64,000 nt of DNA, taken from Massilia brevitalea (lineage in GTDB: Bacteria; Pseudomonadota; Gammaproteobacteria; Burkholderiales; Burkholderiaceae_D). A program made the translations under genes and the position numbers. The notes under the pieces were generated by a model. That model had not been told where the DNA came from, searched no databases, and saw nothing but the letters and a program-made list of their open reading frames with translations. Below, piece by piece: positions 53,530 through 61,685 of the stretch. Position 1 is the first letter of the stretch, and each line of letters opens with the position of its first letter. Location: positions 1 to 64,000 of the forward strand of contig NZ_JAULSI010000033.1 of the NCBI RefSeq assembly GCF_030711405.1, written 5' to 3'.

Positions 53530-54588
53530 ATGAACCAATTCACAATCCAGCAAAAGTTCTTCCTCCTCCTCCTCACCCTGGTCACCCTGGCCTTCGGCTG
53601 GATCCTGCTGCCCTATTCCGGCGCAGTCTTCTGGGGCATGGTGCTGGCGATTTTGTTCGCGCCCCTGTACCGCCGCCTGCTGCCGGTAACAAAACAAAAG
53701 CCGACCGTCGCCGCCCTGCTCACCCTGTTCTCCATCATCGTGATGGTGATCCTGCCGCTGTCCCTGATCGGCGCCTCGCTGGTGCGCCAGGCGCTCGGCA
53801 TCTACGACATGATCGGCTCCGGCCAGATCGACTTCGGCCGCTACTTCCAGCAGATCGTCAGCGTGCTGCCCGACTGGATCGTCTCCGTACTGGAGCGCTT
53901 CGAAGTCACCGACCTGGCCTCGCTGGAACAGAAGCTGTCCGAAGGCGCGGCCCAGGTCAGCCAGGTGTTCGCGCGCTACGCCATCAACTTCGGCCGCAAC
54001 ACCTTCGACTTCCTGGTCAGCCTGACCATCATGCTGTACCTGCTGTTCTTCCTGCTGCGCGACGGCCAGGCCCTGGCCAACCGCATCAAGCGCGCCGTGC
54101 CGCTCAGCCGCATGTACAAGCAGCGCCTGTTCGACAACTTCACCACCGTGATCCGCGCCACCGTGAAGGGCAACGTCCTGGTGGCGATTGCCCAGGGCGC
54201 GCTGGGCGGCCTGATCTTCTGGTTCCTGGACGTGCAGGCGCCGCTACTGTGGGGCGTGGTGATGGCCTTCCTGTCGCTGCTGCCGGCTGTGGGCGCGGCG
54301 ATCGTCTGGGCGCCGGTGGCGGTGTACTTCCTGGTGACCGGCGCCATCTGGCAGGGCGTGGTGCTGATCGCCTTTGGCGTGCTGGTGATCGGCCTGGTCG
54401 ACAACATCCTGCGCCCGATCCTGGTCGGCAAGGACACCAAGATGCCGGACTACCTGGTGCTGCTGTCGACCCTGGGCGGCATGGCGCTGTTCGGCCTGAA
54501 CGGTTTCGTGATCGGGCCGGTGATTGCGGCGCTGTTCATTGCGGCCTGGGAGATGTTTGCGTCGGCTGAGGAATTCCACCCGCAGTAA
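53530..54588 (+). CDS. AI-2E family transporter
   Basis: A 352-residue polytopic inner-membrane protein with about eight helices of the AI-2E transporter (PerM/TqsA) family. N-terminal pairs of helices flank PYSGAVFWGMVLAILFAPLY; the later LLPAVGAAIVWAPVAVYFL and DNILRPILVGKDTKMPDYLVLL are the family's best conserved stretches. Members export autoinducer-2 or act as Na+/H+ antiporters; the substrate here is unknown. The start at 53530 is chosen because 31 upstream codons encode an improbable leader. Confidence 0.9.
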   Translation: MNQFTIQQKFFLLLLTLVTLAFGWILLPYSGAVFWGMVLAILFAPLYRRLLPVTKQKPTVAALLTLFSIIVMVILPLSLIGASLVRQALGIYDMIGSGQIDFGRYFQQIVSVLPDWIVSVLERFEVTDLASLEQKLSEGAAQVSQVFARYAINFGRNTFDFLVSLTIMLYLLFFLLRDGQALANRIKRAVPLSRMYKQRLFDNFTTVIRATVKGNVLVAIAQGALGGLIFWFLDVQAPLLWGVVMAFLSLLPAVGAAIVWAPVAVYFLVTGAIWQGVVLIAFGVLVIGLVDNILRPILVGKDTKMPDYLVLLSTLGGMALFGLNGFVIGPVIAALFIAAWEMFASAEEFHPQ

Positions 54589-54613
54589 GGCAGGGAGGAA
54601 AAGACCGAAAAAG

Positions 54614-54651
54614 ATGGGACCGGCAAGTGCACTTGCCCGTTCCATTTTTTT
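54614..54651 (+). terminator. Terminator after the AI-2E transporter
   Basis: A 16-base left arm (from 54614) and right arm (to 54645) pair with two imperfect positions around the palindrome GGCAAGTGCACTTGCC (54622-54637), followed by a T run. Confidence 0.85.
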
Positions 54652-54655
54652 CAAC

Positions 54656-54683
54656 TAACATGTGAACATCTATTCACATGTTA
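54656..54683. promoter_or_regulatory. ArsR/SmtB-type operator overlapping the start of its regulator gene
   Basis: Perfect 11-bp arms TAACATGTGAA and TTCACATGTTA separated by 6 nt. This is the imperfect 12-2-12-like dyad type bound by SmtB/CzrA repressors. It covers the first candidate start codon (54678) of the regulator gene. Confidence 0.8.
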
Positions 54684-55001
54684 ATGATGACTATTCCCGA
54701 CGAATCCGACCACGTCGAGCAAGTGGCCGACCTCTTCCACCTGCTCGGCGACGCCACCCGCCTGCGCATCGTGCTCGCCTGCCTGGCCCAGCCGACCGCC
54801 GTAGGCGACATCGCCGCGGCGCTCCATCTTTCCAGCTCGCTGGTCAGCCACCACCTGCGCCTGCTGCGGGCGGCGCGCATCGTGAAGGCCGAACGCCAGG
54901 GCAAGCAGGTGTTCTACGCCGCCGCCGACGCCCACATCAGCACCCTGCTCGCCAACATGTTCGAGCACATCGCCGAACCCGCCAACGGAAACGAACCATG
55001 A
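54678..55001 (+). CDS. ArsR/SmtB-family zinc-type metal sensor repressor
   Basis: A 107-residue winged helix-turn-helix repressor (HLLGDATRLRIVLACL, then VGDIAAALHLSSSLVSHHLRLLRAARIV). The last helix holds Asp-x-His-x10-His-x2-Glu (DAHISTLLANMFEHIAE), exactly the alpha-5 metal site of zinc/cobalt sensors such as CzrA and SmtB. Expected to release its operator at 54656-54683 when zinc binds and so derepress the coupled CDF exporter (ATGA overlap at 54998). The start is uncertain: Met codons at 54678, 54684 and 54687 are all in frame, and none has a ribosome binding site because the operator occupies that position, so a leaderless mRNA is possible. Confidence 0.9.
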   Translation: MLMMTIPDESDHVEQVADLFHLLGDATRLRIVLACLAQPTAVGDIAAALHLSSSLVSHHLRLLRAARIVKAERQGKQVFYAAADAHISTLLANMFEHIAEPANGNEP

Positions 55002-55954
55002 GCCACGACCACCACCACGATCATTCGCACGCGCATGGACACGCCCATGGACACGGCCACCATCACCACCACGCCCCGGTCGAAGGCCACGGCCGTGCCT
55101 TTGCGCTGGCCATCGGCCTGAACACGGCGTTTGTCGCCATCGAATTCGTCTACGGTTTCCTGGCCAACTCCACGGCACTGATGGCCGACGCCGGCCACAA
55201 TCTGTCGGACGTGCTGGGCCTGGTGCTGGCCTGGGGCGCGGCGGTACTGGCCAAGCGCGCACCGAGCGCCCGCTATACCTATGGCCTGCGCAGTTCCTCG
55301 ATCCTGGCGGCGCTGGCGAACGCGCTGCTGCTGCTGGCCGCCTGCGGCGCGATCGCCTGGGAAGCGGTGCAGCGCATCGCCGAGCCGCATCCGGTGGCGG
55401 GCGTCACGGTGTCGGTGGTGGCGGCCATCGGCGTGGCCATCAACGGCTTTTCGGCCTGGCTGTTCATGGCCGGCAGCAAGGGTGATTTGAATGTGCGCGG
55501 CGCTTACCTGCACATGGCGGCGGATGCGGCGATTTCGCTGGGCGTGGTGATCTCGGGCCTGGTGATCATCGCCACCGGCTGGACCTGGCTCGACCCGGCG
55601 GTGAGCCTGGCGATCGTGCTGGTGATCGTGTGGGGCACCTGGTCGCTGCTGCGCGAATCGGTGCAGATGGCGATGGCGGCGGTGCCGGCCAGCGTCGATG
55701 CGCATGCAATCGAACACTTCCTGGCGGCGCGTCCCGGCGTGGCAAGCGTGCACGATCTGCATATCTGGGCCATGAGCACCACGGAGAATGCGCTAACGGC
55801 GCACCTGGTGATGCCGGGCGGGTATCCGGGGGACGGCTTCCTCGACGAGACCGTGGCGGCGCTGCGCGAGGAGCACGGGATTGCGCATTGCACCTTGCAG
55901 GTGGAGGAAGGGACGAGCACGCACGGGTGTGCACTGGCGGCGCATGGGGTGTAA
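54998..55954 (+). CDS. CDF family zinc/cobalt exporter (CzcD/ZitB-like)
   Basis: A 318-residue cation diffusion facilitator. The N-terminus is His-rich (14 His in the first 28 residues). TM2 has ALMADAGHNLSDVLG and TM5 has YLHMAADAAISLG, the His/Asp pairs forming the transport site. The C-terminal cytoplasmic domain contains VHDLHIWAMSTTENALTAHLV. Six transmembrane helices in the family. It exchanges cytosolic Zn2+ (or Co2+/Cd2+) for protons. The start overlaps the sensor gene's stop by ATGA, so the two form a self-regulated metal efflux operon. Confidence 0.93.
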   Translation: MSHDHHHDHSHAHGHAHGHGHHHHHAPVEGHGRAFALAIGLNTAFVAIEFVYGFLANSTALMADAGHNLSDVLGLVLAWGAAVLAKRAPSARYTYGLRSSSILAALANALLLLAACGAIAWEAVQRIAEPHPVAGVTVSVVAAIGVAINGFSAWLFMAGSKGDLNVRGAYLHMAADAAISLGVVISGLVIIATGWTWLDPAVSLAIVLVIVWGTWSLLRESVQMAMAAVPASVDAHAIEHFLAARPGVASVHDLHIWAMSTTENALTAHLVMPGGYPGDGFLDETVAALREEHGIAHCTLQVEEGTSTHGCALAAHGV

Positions 55955-56023
55955 AGCCGGGCGGATGATGGGCTTGCGCTGACGTCATGCGATGATAACG
56001 TCTGGACGATAGCGGTTGATATC

Positions 56024-56216
56024 GTAGGGTGGGCACTCCGTGCCCACGCGGTTACGTGCGTGTCTTTTTTGCGTTTGCCGTGACATGCCGCTCGAAACGA
56101 TGAGCGGAGTGTTGGCGTATTAGCTGTTGCCGTTCATGGATGCGTTTCGAGCGACGCCTCGCTGCCCGTAGCTACGGATACGCACGTAACCGCGTGGGCA
56201 CGGAGTGCCCACCGTA
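56024..56216. repeat. Composite inverted palindromic repeat (193 bp)
   Basis: A forward copy (56024-56052) and a reverse copy (56188-56216), both with TCC/GGA loops. The inverted similarity continues inward through GGTTACGTGCGT, giving arms of about 38 bp. It lies between the convergent CDF exporter and cysK. No gene is present in the 55955-56305 gap. Confidence 0.88.
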
Positions 56217-56220
56217 CGGT

Positions 56221-56302
56221 CCAGGCCGCAGGCCTCCAATAAACGGCCAGGCCGCAGGCCTCTGTTGACGGCCCGGGCGCGGCGTTGATCAGGCCGCAGG
56301 CA
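56221..56302. repeat. Short direct repeats next to the composite element
   Basis: CCAGGCCGCAGGCCT occurs at 56221-56235 and 56247-56261, and a shortened form (TCAGGCCGCAGGCA) at 56289-56302. Each contains the small palindrome AGGCC...GGCCT. The array ends 4 bases before the cysK stop. Confidence 0.75.
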
Positions 56303-56305
56303 TGA

Positions 56306-57235
56306 TCACCCCGCCAGGTTCGCAAACAACGCCGTGCTCAAATACCGCTCGCCAAACGACGGAATGATGGTCACGATCAGCTTGCCCGCATTCTCGGGCC
56401 GCTGCGCCACCTGCATCGCCGCCCACAGCGCCGCGCCAGACGAGATGCCAACCAGCAGCCCCTCCTCGCGCGCCGCCGCCCGTGCGGTCTCGAATGCGTC
56501 TTCGTTGCGCACCGCGATCACCTCGTCATAAATCCCGGTATTCAGCACCTGCGGCACGAAGCCGGCGCCGATGCCCTGGATCGGGTGCGGCCCCTTGGTG
56601 CCTTTCGACAGCATCGGCGACGCCTCAGGCTCCACCGCAATCGCCTGGAAGCCCGGCTTGCGCTCCTTCAGCACTTCCCCCACGCCGGTGATGGTGCCGC
56701 CGGTGCCGACGCCCGCCACCACGATGTCGACCTTGCCGTCGGTATCGCGCCATATTTCCTCGGCCGTGGTGCGGCGGTGGACTTCCGGATTGGCGGGGTT
56801 GTTGAATTGCTGGGGCATGAAGGCGCGCGGGTCGGAAGCCACGATTTCCTCGGCGCGGCGGATCGCGCCGACCATGCCCTCGGCGCCTGGCGTGAGCACC
56901 AGTTCGGCGCCATAGGCACGCAGCAGCATGCGCCGCTCGTTGCTCATGGTCTCGGGCATGACCAGCTTGCAGCGGTAGCCGCGCGCCGCGCACACCATCG
57001 CCAGCGCGATGCCGGTGTTGCCGCTGGTCGGCTCGACGACGACGGTGTCGGGGCCGATCTTGCCGGCCTGCTCCGCCGCCTCGATCATCGCCAGGCCGAT
57101 GCGGTCCTTGACGCTGTGCGCGGGGTTGTGGAACTCGAGCTTGGCGAGGATCTCGGCCCCACCCTTGCCCAGCTTGCGGATCCTGACCAGCGGTGTATTG
57201 CCGATCAGCTCAGTGACATCGTTGGCGACACGCAT
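56306..57235 (-). CDS. cysK: Cysteine synthase A (O-acetylserine sulfhydrylase)
   Basis: A 309-residue PLP enzyme making cysteine from O-acetylserine and sulfide. Motifs are IGNTPLVRI at the N-terminus, the PLP lysine in NPAHSVKDRIG, TSGNTG which binds the substrate carboxylate, the phosphate cradle GVGTGGTITG, and SSGAA near the C-terminus. This is the CysK rather than CysM form, judged from PTSGNTGIALA and the C-terminal IPSFGERYLST. Normal length. Followed by composite repeat DNA. Confidence 0.94.
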   Translation of the reverse strand: MRVANDVTELIGNTPLVRIRKLGKGGAEILAKLEFHNPAHSVKDRIGLAMIEAAEQAGKIGPDTVVVEPTSGNTGIALAMVCAARGYRCKLVMPETMSNERRMLLRAYGAELVLTPGAEGMVGAIRRAEEIVASDPRAFMPQQFNNPANPEVHRRTTAEEIWRDTDGKVDIVVAGVGTGGTITGVGEVLKERKPGFQAIAVEPEASPMLSKGTKGPHPIQGIGAGFVPQVLNTGIYDEVIAVRNEDAFETARAAAREEGLLVGISSGAALWAAMQVAQRPENAGKLIVTIIPSFGERYLSTALFANLAG

Positions 57236-57264
57236 CGTTCACTCCCGCTTGGTGGTTAGTGCGT

Positions 57265-57915
57265 TTATTTTACGCCGAGCAGTTCCACATCGAAGATCAA
57301 ATCCGTATTCGGCGGAATCATGCCGCCTGGTGCGCCACGCGCGCCGTAGCCGAGGCGGCTCGGGATGATCAGGGTGCGCTTGCCGCCCACCTTCATGCCG
57401 GCCACGCCCTGCTCCCAGCCCTTGATGACCTGGCCGGCGCCCAGCTGGAAGTCGAGCGGCGTGCGGCCGCCGTCGAGCGAGGAGTCGAACTTGCGGCCGC
57501 GCTGGTTACGCGCCATCGGCTTGTAGAACCAGCCGGTGTAGTTGACGGTCACCTTGTGGCCGAGTTCGGCAGTCTGCCCCTTGCCGACCACGCGGTCGAC
57601 GATTTCGAGCTGGGGTTCGGCCGGGGTTGCCGGCTGCGGCGCCTGGGCGGCGGCGGCGGCATCCTGGGCTGCGCCGCTGACGGCTTCGGCGCCGCTCTGG
57701 GCGGCCTGGCCGGCCACGCCGGCAGCCTGCTGCGAACCGACAGCTGCCTGTTCGGCGGCGCTCTGCACGCCCTGCTGGCGCACGGTGGCGGCAGCCTGGT
57801 CGGCGCCAGCCGCGGCTTGCGGCGCATTCGCCGGAGTGGCAACTGGCTGGCCCTGCTGGGCACAGGCGGCGGCGCTTGCGATGAGCAAGGCCAGGAAGGA
57901 AGTACGACGGATCAT
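57265..57915 (-). CDS. Exported FKBP-type peptidyl-prolyl isomerase
   Basis: A 216-residue protein. The signal peptide (MIRRTSFLALLIASAAACAQ) could be lipoprotein-type through a weak A-A-A-C box. A long Ala/Gln-rich low-complexity stretch follows (about 20-98). The C-terminal FKBP domain has VTVNYTGWFY, FDSSLDGGRTPLDFQLGAGQVIKGWEQG, and the end IPPNTDLIFDVELLGVK; the active-site aromatic and Asp residues are conserved. Likely a periplasmic or membrane-attached folding helper. It lies 29 bases upstream of cysK on the same strand; co-transcription is possible. Confidence 0.9.
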   Translation of the reverse strand: MIRRTSFLALLIASAAACAQQGQPVATPANAPQAAAGADQAAATVRQQGVQSAAEQAAVGSQQAAGVAGQAAQSGAEAVSGAAQDAAAAAQAPQPATPAEPQLEIVDRVVGKGQTAELGHKVTVNYTGWFYKPMARNQRGRKFDSSLDGGRTPLDFQLGAGQVIKGWEQGVAGMKVGGKRTLIIPSRLGYGARGAPGGMIPPNTDLIFDVELLGVK

Positions 57916-58011
57916 GTGGACTCTTTCAATGACAGGATTTCAATCGATCATCCTATGATAGCAAAGCCCCGCGCCGCCATGGCAGCGGCGTTACACCGCC
58001 TTACTTTTGGC

Positions 58012-58875
58012 TCATGCCGTTTCCGGCAGCGCCACCTCGGCCGGCGTCTCCGCGGTTTCCGCTTGCGCCGCTTCGGCCATCTTGCGCAGGATATGGCCGG
58101 CCGCGATCATGCCGAAGCTGGCGGTGACCACCATGCTGGAACCGAAGCCGGCGCAGTTCAGGCCCGTAACGCTGGACCCGATCTCGCAAGCATCCTCAGC
58201 TTCCGGATAGCGCAGCGGCTCCATCGAGAACACGGCGTCGATGTGGTATTTCTGCTTCTCGCCGCGCGAAAACCCGTACTGCGCGCGCAGCAGTTTGCGC
58301 ACTTTCTTCAGCAGCGGCTCCTGCTCGGTGCGGGCAAGGTCGCGCACCTCGATCTTGGTCGGGTCGACCTGGCCGCCGGCGCCGCCGATGGTCACCAGAG
58401 GCAGCTTGTGGTCGCGGCAGTAAGCGATGAGGGCGGCCTTGGCCTTCACGCTGTCGATGGCGTCGACCACGTAGTCGAAGCGGTCCGTCCCGATCATCTG
58501 CGCGATGTTGTCCGGCTCGACGAAATCCTCGACCAGTGTCACCTTGCAGAACGGGTTGATCTGGGCGATGCGCTCGCGCAGGGCCTCGATCTTCGGCATG
58601 CCGACGGTGCTGGTGAGGGCCTGGATCTGGCGGTTGATGTTCGATTCGGCCACGTTGTCGAGGTCGATCAGGGTGAGGTGGCCGACCGCGCTGCGCGCCA
58701 GGGCCTCGACGATCCAGGAGCCGACGCCGCCGACGCCGATCACGCAAACGTGCGCCGCGCGGAAGCGTTCGAGGGCACGCTCGCCATACAAGCGGGCGAT
58801 GCCGCCGAAGCGGCGTGCGAAGTCGATTTCGTCGTCGAATACGGCGGGCAAGGTGGGGGTATCGGTGGTATGCAT
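58012..58875 (-). CDS. tcdA: tRNA threonylcarbamoyladenosine dehydratase
   Basis: A 287-residue E1-like enzyme (also called CsdL) that cyclises t6A to ct6A at position 37 of tRNAs, using ATP. Motifs are the nucleotide-binding GVGGVGSWIVEALARS, DLDNVAESNINRQ, the catalytic-region DAIDSVKAKAALIAYC, and PVTIGGAGGQ-like LVTIGGAGGQVDPTKI. The C-terminus (GLNCAGFGSSMVVTASFGMIAA) is typical. It is divergent from the hemerythrin-PdxH gene. Confidence 0.95.
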   Translation of the reverse strand: MHTTDTPTLPAVFDDEIDFARRFGGIARLYGERALERFRAAHVCVIGVGGVGSWIVEALARSAVGHLTLIDLDNVAESNINRQIQALTSTVGMPKIEALRERIAQINPFCKVTLVEDFVEPDNIAQMIGTDRFDYVVDAIDSVKAKAALIAYCRDHKLPLVTIGGAGGQVDPTKIEVRDLARTEQEPLLKKVRKLLRAQYGFSRGEKQKYHIDAVFSMEPLRYPEAEDACEIGSSVTGLNCAGFGSSMVVTASFGMIAAGHILRKMAEAAQAETAETPAEVALPETA

Positions 58876-58963
58876 CCCGCCATTTTACCGAACCCATCTA
58901 CCGCAATTGCACTAAAATGCCTCTTGGTCAATCAAAAAAAATTCTCCTGTCAGAAAAACGCAC

Positions 58964-60175
58964 ATGAACGATTCCCTCCTCGACGCCGCGCCTGGTTTCG
59001 ACCAGCCGATCGCTGTCCTCAAGCATTGCCATGGACGCATCCGCAAGCAGCTCGCCACCCTCGAACGCCTGCTTGCGCACCTGCCCACGCACGGCGCTGA
59101 CGAACAGGCGCGCCAGGCGGCAAGCGCCGTACTGAAGTACTTCGAGAAGGCGGCCCACCTGCACCACGAGGACGAGGAACAGGACCTGATCCCGATGCTG
59201 CGCGCCGTGGCGCAAGGCGAGGACGCCGCCACGCTGCAGGCGCTGGCGCCGGCCATCCTGCAGGACCACAAGGACATGGACGCACTCTGGCAAGACCTGC
59301 ACGAGCAATTGACCGCGATTGCAGCCGGCAGCGCCACCGCCCTCTCGACGTCGAGCGTGCAGCACTTCGTGCAGCGCTACACGGCGCACATGGAGCGCGA
59401 GGAAAGCACGATGGCGCCGATGGCCATGCGCCTCTTCTCGCCCGAGCAGATGGCGCGCCTGGGTGCGGCCATGGGGCGGCGCCGTGGCATCGACACGACG
59501 CCGGCAGCGGCCGAGGCCCCGGCTGTTCCCGCCATCGGCGACGCCGTCGCCGGCCTGCGCAAGGACTATGGCCAGGCCAGCCTGAACGAGGACGAGGTGC
59601 GCGACGACCCGATTGCGCAATTCACGCAGTGGTTCGAGCAGGCGCTGAAGGCCGAGGTCAACGAGCCGAACGCGATGAACGTGGCCACCGTCGATCTCGA
59701 CGGGCGGCCGAGTTCGCGCATCGTGCTGGTCAAGCAGTTCGATGCGCGCGGCTTCACCTGGTACACGAATTACGACAGCCGCAAGGCGCAGGAATTGCGC
59801 GCCAATCCGCACGCTGCTCTGCTATTCTTTTGGAGCGAACTGGAACGCCAGGTGCGCATCGAGGGCCGGGTCGAAACGACCTCGGCTGAGGAAAGCGACA
59901 AGTATTTCCACAGCAGGCCTTTGAAGAGCCGCCTGTCGGCAATTGCTTCCCAGCAGAGCGCGCCGATCTCGAGCCGTACGGCGCTGGAGCAGAACTACGA
60001 AGCCGTTGCCGCGCAGGCCGGCGAAGCGCCGCCGCGTCCCGACAACTGGGGCGGTTTCCGCCTGGTGCCCGAGCGCATTGAGTTCTGGCAAGGGCGCCGC
60101 TCGCGCTTCCACGACCGCATCGTCTACACGCGGCAGGAAGACGGCAGCTGGACCCGGCAACGCCTGCAACCGTAA
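58964..60175 (+). CDS. pdxH: Hemerythrin HHE domain fused to pyridoxamine 5'-phosphate oxidase
   Basis: A 403-residue fusion. Residues about 12-155 form a hemerythrin-like four-helix bundle with the expected ligands: KHCHGRI (His23), AHLHHEDEE (His67/68 and acidic residues), QDHKDMD (His102) and YTAHMEREE (His142, Glu146). A linker with a Pro/Ala-rich part (about 170-190) leads to a complete PdxH from about residue 197: LRKDYGQASLNEDEV, RIVLVKQFDARGFTWYTNYDSRKAQEL, FFWSELERQVRIEG, and the end RFHDRIVYTRQEDGSWTRQRLQP. PdxH uses FMN and O2 to make pyridoxal 5'-phosphate. Fusion of an O2-, NO- or iron-sensing bundle is unusual. There is no stop or frameshift between the domains. Confidence 0.93.
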   Translation: MNDSLLDAAPGFDQPIAVLKHCHGRIRKQLATLERLLAHLPTHGADEQARQAASAVLKYFEKAAHLHHEDEEQDLIPMLRAVAQGEDAATLQALAPAILQDHKDMDALWQDLHEQLTAIAAGSATALSTSSVQHFVQRYTAHMEREESTMAPMAMRLFSPEQMARLGAAMGRRRGIDTTPAAAEAPAVPAIGDAVAGLRKDYGQASLNEDEVRDDPIAQFTQWFEQALKAEVNEPNAMNVATVDLDGRPSSRIVLVKQFDARGFTWYTNYDSRKAQELRANPHAALLFFWSELERQVRIEGRVETTSAEESDKYFHSRPLKSRLSAIASQQSAPISSRTALEQNYEAVAAQAGEAPPRPDNWGGFRLVPERIEFWQGRRSRFHDRIVYTRQEDGSWTRQRLQP

Positions 60176-60244
60176 GTCGCAGCAAACGTTTTACGCACTT
60201 CTGTTTTACACAGCCCGCCCCACGGCGGCTCCGTCATGTCGTCA

Positions 60245-60265
60245 GCCGGCGCGCCACGCGCCGGC
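60245..60265. promoter_or_regulatory. Hairpin just upstream of the cfa ribosome binding site
   Basis: Perfect 9-bp arms GCCGGCGCG/CGCGCCGGC with a 3-nt loop, 8 bases before AGGAGGG and the GTG start of cfa at 60284. It could end pdxH transcripts weakly, protect the cfa mRNA 5' region or modulate translation. Confidence 0.5.
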
Positions 60266-60283
60266 TCACCAGCAGGAGGGAAC

Positions 60284-61489
60284 GTGTTCAACGAACTGAA
60301 ACTCGGCGCCTGGAGCATGCGCATGCGCAGCAAGCTGTCGCTGCCCCTGCGTGTGGAACTGTGGAATGGCGAGCATGTCGACCTGTCGTCCGACCCGCCG
60401 CTGGTCACCATCCGCGTGCCCCGTCCCGCTTCGCTGCGCTACCTGCTGTCGCCGTCGCTGCACAAGCTCGGGCAAGCCTATGTCGAAGGCGCCCTCGAGA
60501 TCAAGGGCCGGGCGGCCGACATGATCCGCGTCGCCAACGAACTGGCCGCCGCCACCGGCAAGCACGGCCGCCGCTTCGCCCACCCGCTGCGCCTGTTCTC
60601 GCCGCACACGCGGCGCAAGGATGCGGACGCGATCCGCTACCACTACGACGTCTCCAACGCCTTCTATCAATCCTGGCTCGATCCGAACATGGTGTATTCC
60701 TGCGCCTATTTCGAGACCGGCACGGAAGACCTGGCCACGGCGCAGGTGCGCAAGATCGACCATATCCTCGTCAAGATCGGCGTCAAGCCCGGGCACACCC
60801 TGCTCGACATCGGCTGCGGCTGGGGCGCGCTGGCGATTCGCGCCGCCGGCCATTTCGGTGCGCGCGTGCTCGGGGTCACGCTGTCGGAAAACCAGGCCGC
60901 GCTGGCGCGCGAGCGGGTGGCGGCGGCCGGGCTGGAGGGCCAGGTCGAGATCCGCCTGCAGGACTACCGCGACGTCAGCGGCCAGTTCGACCGCATCACC
61001 AGCGTCGGCATGTTCGAGCACGTGGGGGTGCAGCATTTGCCCGCGTATTTCGAGCGCATCAACACCTTGCTGGCGCCGGGCGGCGTGGCCATGAACCACG
61101 GCATTACCTCGACCGATGCCGAAGGCCGCGCAACGCCGTATGGCGGCGGTGAATTCATCGACCAGTACGTGTTCCCGCATGGCGAACTGGCGCATTTATC
61201 GGCGGTGATCAAGGCCATGCAGCAGGGAGGACTGGAAGTGCGCGACGTCGAAAACCTGCGCCGCCACTACGCCCGGACCTGCGCCGCCTGGACCGAGAAT
61301 TTCGAGAACCACGCCGGCGAGATCGCGCGGCTGACCGACGGCAAGCGCTTCCGCATCTGGCACGTGTACCTGGCCGGCTGCGCCTACGCCTTTGCGCACG
61401 ACTGGATCAGCCTGTACCAGATCGTGTGCGGCAAGGCGGGAGAAGACCCGGCGCAGATACCGTGGTCGAGGAAGTACATGTACGAATGA
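60284..61489 (+). CDS. cfa: Cyclopropane-fatty-acyl-phospholipid synthase
   Basis: A 401-residue S-adenosylmethionine-dependent enzyme that adds a methylene bridge to unsaturated phospholipid acyl chains. The C-terminal methyltransferase shows AIRYHYDVSNAFYQSWLD, YSCAYFETGTEDLATAQ, the SAM site LLDIGCGWGALAIRAA, and FEHVGVQHLPAYF. The GTG at 60284 has AGGAGGG 4-8 nt upstream, so I prefer it to the in-frame ATG at 60236, which lies before the hairpin. It follows the hemerythrin-PdxH gene by 108 bases. A palindromic repeat follows 9 bases after the stop. Confidence 0.94.
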   Translation: MFNELKLGAWSMRMRSKLSLPLRVELWNGEHVDLSSDPPLVTIRVPRPASLRYLLSPSLHKLGQAYVEGALEIKGRAADMIRVANELAAATGKHGRRFAHPLRLFSPHTRRKDADAIRYHYDVSNAFYQSWLDPNMVYSCAYFETGTEDLATAQVRKIDHILVKIGVKPGHTLLDIGCGWGALAIRAAGHFGARVLGVTLSENQAALARERVAAAGLEGQVEIRLQDYRDVSGQFDRITSVGMFEHVGVQHLPAYFERINTLLAPGGVAMNHGITSTDAEGRATPYGGGEFIDQYVFPHGELAHLSAVIKAMQQGGLEVRDVENLRRHYARTCAAWTENFENHAGEIARLTDGKRFRIWHVYLAGCAYAFAHDWISLYQIVCGKAGEDPAQIPWSRKYMYE

Positions 61490-61498
61490 GCGTAACGG

Positions 61499-61663
61499 GT
61501 AGGGTGGGCACTCGTGCCCACGCGGCCTGACCTTGTGTGCCGAGGCGAATGCATTGTGGCCAGATCGCCAATGCCCCGGTACAGTCCGACGCCGACGTTT
61601 CGATTGATCAACGGTGCCATACCGCGTGGGCTCGAGAGCCCAGCGCGGCCCGGCCCACCCTAC
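61499..61663. repeat. Composite inverted palindromic repeat (165 bp), one arm with insertion
   Basis: A forward copy (61499-61526, loop TC) and a reverse copy (61621-61663) that carries the same 15-nt insertion as the copy at 44021. In this arm the stem is GGCTC/GAGCC instead of GGCAC/GTGCC, a compensatory change. It lies between convergent cfa and msrA. Confidence 0.85.
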
Positions 61664-61685
61664 AAAAACCTTGCCCGCGTGGTCC

